Below are positions 61,247 through 64,000 of a stretch of DNA of 64,000 nt, piece by piece. Source of the stretch: Varroa destructor. Its lineage: Eukaryota; Arthropoda; Arachnida; Mesostigmata; Varroidae. The notes beneath the pieces were generated by a model, which saw only the letters and a program-made list of their open reading frames with translations, did no database searches and was not told the origin of the DNA. The stretch is taken from positions 13,444,216-13,508,215 of the forward strand of contig NW_019211457.1 in assembly GCF_002443255.2 (NCBI RefSeq). The letters run 5' to 3'. Both the position numbers and the translations under genes were made by a program. Positions within the stretch are counted from its first letter, which is position 1; every line of letters begins with the position of its first letter.

Positions 61247-61284
61247 TTACCTTGTCGTAGGATATGTATCCTACGACAAGGTAA
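61247..61284. repeat. Perfect 18-bp palindrome with 2-nt loop
   Basis: TTACCTTGTCGTAGGATA (61247-61264) and its exact reverse complement (61267-61284) flank TG. With so short a spacer it is nearly a continuous palindrome and could extrude as a cruciform. Confidence 0.95.
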
Positions 61285-62011
61285 CCAGGATAAGTAAATC
61301 TCGGTATTTGCCTGAGGATACTTTTTGAGTGATAGAGGTGGCAATTTTTAAAAGCAGGTCTTGACTAAAGAAACACATCCTAGCGACATGCAATTACTCC
61401 GTACACTGTTTAGAGTGCGTCGCTATATTAGGCTTAACAGAAAAGTCGATTTGTTTTTGGTAGAATTTAACTAAATACACTGACCGCTGATTGAAAGTGT
61501 TCCTAGTTTCTGATGAAATGTATTTAGGGAAGCTGCTTCTCTTGTCGTCAACGTTGTTCAAGTTACCTACGTATCCAGCGTTCAGACATTGCTTTGTCGC
61601 ATATTGTTTCCTATATTAGTACCTGAGAGATGTAACAAAACAGCAATCGAAATAGCATTAACCTAATTACATAATACTCCCCGCTAACGCATCAAGGGCG
61701 CACTCTTTTTTTTTGTAAATAGTTTCCATGTTCGTAATTGCGTTTTTTGAAAATTTATTTTTTTTTAGATTTTAACAGGGACGTCATTACAATTGAATAT
61801 CAAGCGTAGAACACTTATCGCAGCATCTTAGAGTATGTTTTTTAAACTGACGAAGCCACGCTGTCTGCCAAGCTACAGATTAACATGGCTCAAGGTTGTA
61901 TTATTTGATACAGATGACGTATAACGCAAACATAAAGAATAACCATAAATGTAAATATAAATCAATGATTAGTCGTAGGTAACCCTAACATTGTTTTCCC
62001 TATATAAATAG

Positions 62012-62263
62012 GATTTACGTCCAGTTGTTCCTGGTGAACAGCTTATCATTGCGCAGTCTTTAACAAGTACTTCTACCAAATTCGTTGTTGTAGGTGTTAA
62101 CGTATCTCGTGATGTGAGCGACATTCACAACAAGCGCCCTTTCTATCGCCACTTAACACTCTCCTTCGACGGGTTTTATCTTCAGAAGGTTTTGACGTTC
62201 GACGATATGTCGCAAGTGCCTAGCTCCTATAGGCAAACCGACTCTCCACTGCGTTATACATAA
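62012..62263 (+). other. Exon-like 83-codon open frame after an acceptor site
   Basis: Follows TTTTCCCTATATAAATAG| and runs DLRPVVPGEQLIIAQSLTST... to TAA at 62261-62263 without needing an ATG. Composition is protein-like, with beta-strand-like alternation (TKFVVVGVNVS, RHLTLSFDG), vaguely like a galectin or other beta-sandwich, but no defining residues of the galectin site (H-x-N-x-R, W-x-x-E) are present. No upstream exon was found. Frames of this length occur by chance. Confidence 0.2.
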
Positions 62264-64000
62264 TGATGCAAACAGAGGTAGTACTTCACGCCGTGCGCTC
62301 CTTTACGAAAGATAGGTGTAAGGTAGATTGTCGACATATCGTCTTGTAGGGACTTCTGAATAGAAAACATTCCGCCAACAACTGCACCTTGTTCGAGTCT
62401 TAAAGGTGGATGGCTGACTGGCTGGCTGGCCAAACGCCGAAAAAAGCATCGACATAAGAAGTTGCCAGGAAACGAATGTTTCAACGGAGACAGCAAAGAT
62501 CTGTAACTACTCAGCCGTACGTAATGATTAAAATATATCAAAAACAATGAATGAATGTAGTAACTCTACACCCGAAGGAAGCGCGAGCTTAGCATGTGCC
62601 AAAGCGTCTGCCTACATAGAAGACGGACTGGTGCCGTATAACTGATTATAATTTTATATGATAAGACAACTTAGGGCACATAGTTCGGACTAGAATAAAT
62701 CCTAGTACGTAATCAATGATATTAAAAAGAGCACAGAGCTAATATTCGGTCTGGGTCACGACGAAATCAAAGCATCAAACCTTGACAAATTGTAGTAAAA
62801 AAGCGCTTCTAAATCTACGATTTATCCCGCAAGGTGAGATCGGTGCATTGATCTTAATAAGTTATTTATGTACTAAGCGCGCAATACGTCGCAAATGTGA
62901 TATCCTTGGCATATGTTTAAGAAAACGAAGCGAACATGCAAATACCGAGCAATCATCTATTAGATTCTTCACTTTGGAACGGAATGTAACGTGTACCTTA
63001 TATGTTTTAATGTACATACCATCCAACGAAACTTTACAAGTGAATACTCTTCAATAAACATCAGATAAGCTTTGTACTTAGCACAGGAGTATCCACAAAC
63101 ATTTCGATCTCAACGAGCAATTAGCACACTGCAATGTCCCGCCATGGCAGAAGTCGGAAAGAAGGGTCGTTGCTTCAAGACCCTTCAACGAAAAAAGTAT
63201 TACGCAATATTGAATAAATTATGTGAATAAGAAAGTAATTTTTCTTATATAGACAATTTCCGCTTGAACTGTGATATTGCATTCTCTGGAAAAGTTCCAA
63301 ATCCGTAAGTTATTTCTGACTGAATAACCAGTACATAGAATTGCTCGGGTCCTCTGTAATGACACAAAGGTCGCTAAAGTTGTGAATAGTTACCGGGTGT
63401 CATTTTTTCAACTGTATACTACGCCATTTTTTAACTGGATGAGCTTGAATCAAACGTCACTACCTCTACAAAAATTCAGAAAGCGCGGAAGTTTAGGACG
63501 GGTTGACGGGCTTCATTACGTACTTCATAAATAAGCACAGCGTACTTAGTGCTGTTTGGACTCGGGTAACAATGCATAAAAAAATTATTTCTTTGAGCAA
63601 AGATACTGTAACCAAATATAACTTGTCCGTCACTACCATAACGAATGTTTCAGTTGTTTAGCAGCGATTCTACTGAATCGAACTCGTCGGTGGAAACTTC
63701 GTAGCTGCAAATTCAGATTTCTTTATGGCATAATCTATCATTCCGGTTATTTACTTACAGTCTGTCTGTGAACACGTTCAACTGCTTTGAACTTGTCGTT
63801 TCAGGACTTCTCTGCTTAACTAGCCCTTGCTATTTGACCGGTCACAAACTCAATTAAATGTCCTGCATTAGACATGGCAACCGGTACGTGAATATGCCTT
63901 TCGCGTATATGCTGTCCCAGTAGTCGTAAAGCGAAAGGAAAAATGATCGTAAATGGAGTGCTTGCAATCTCCTCTTTACGACAAAAATACCATTGGCTGG
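62264..64000. other. Intergenic to window edge; no gene seen
   Basis: ORFs of up to 97 codons have no recognised domain. An 8-bp inverted repeat (GAAGGGTC/GACCCTTC) lies at 63161-63186. Confidence 0.45.

Noticed and set aside
1..64000. CRISPR arrays, rRNA genes, prophage or operon structure
   Set aside because: None seen; introns, microsatellites and retroelement relics show this is eukaryotic nuclear DNA.

Overview
The window is a gene-poor stretch of animal nuclear DNA, most probably from an arthropod; a mite-like chelicerate is a guess. The evidence is AT-rich intergenic DNA, GT-AG introns of about 0.4-3.6 kb, long (TA)n microsatellites, decayed retroelements, and proteins assembled from small exons that are recognisable as animal orthologues. 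No bacterial operon, ribosome binding site or phage feature was seen.

Layout. 1-190 holds a possible C-terminal fragment of a DDE transposase-like protein. 190-17,500 has no gene I can identify; it contains short ORFs, one (TA)n tract and two strong hairpins. 17.6-21.9 kb is a GC-richer, CAG/CAA-rich block that may be the promoter and 5' leader region of the next gene. 23.8-28.3 kb (+) encodes a six-finger C2H2 transcription factor of the PLAG1/PLAGL family in four coding exons (673 aa). 33.77-35.31 kb (+) encodes CHCHD7/Cox23, a twin CX9C mitochondrial protein, in three exons (87 aa). 36.6-37.5 kb is a broken LTR-retrotransposon gag region and 40.4-41.1 kb a broken LINE reverse transcriptase fragment. 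42.65-54.4 kb (-) is ethanolaminephosphotransferase 1 (EPT1/SELENOI) in eight coding exons, 389 aa from the conserved start or 552 aa from an upstream start. 54.4-64 kb has no identified gene, but includes a GC-rich block at 59.7-60.6 kb and an 18-bp perfect palindrome.

The three host genes do not form a pathway: one is a nuclear transcription factor, one an intermembrane-space protein, and one an ER or Golgi phospholipid synthase. The notable point is linkage. PLAG1 and CHCHD7 are immediate neighbours in vertebrates (head to head), and the PLAG-like and CHCHD7 genes are again adjacent here, though both on the + strand. This may be ancient microsynteny. The EPT1 gene ends in TAA near the place where the vertebrate enzyme carries selenocysteine, so this copy cannot be a selenoprotein at that site. 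Its first exon adds an optional 163-residue low-complexity N-terminus.

Exon boundaries were derived by hand from splice consensus, reading phase and remembered family similarity. No database search was run.
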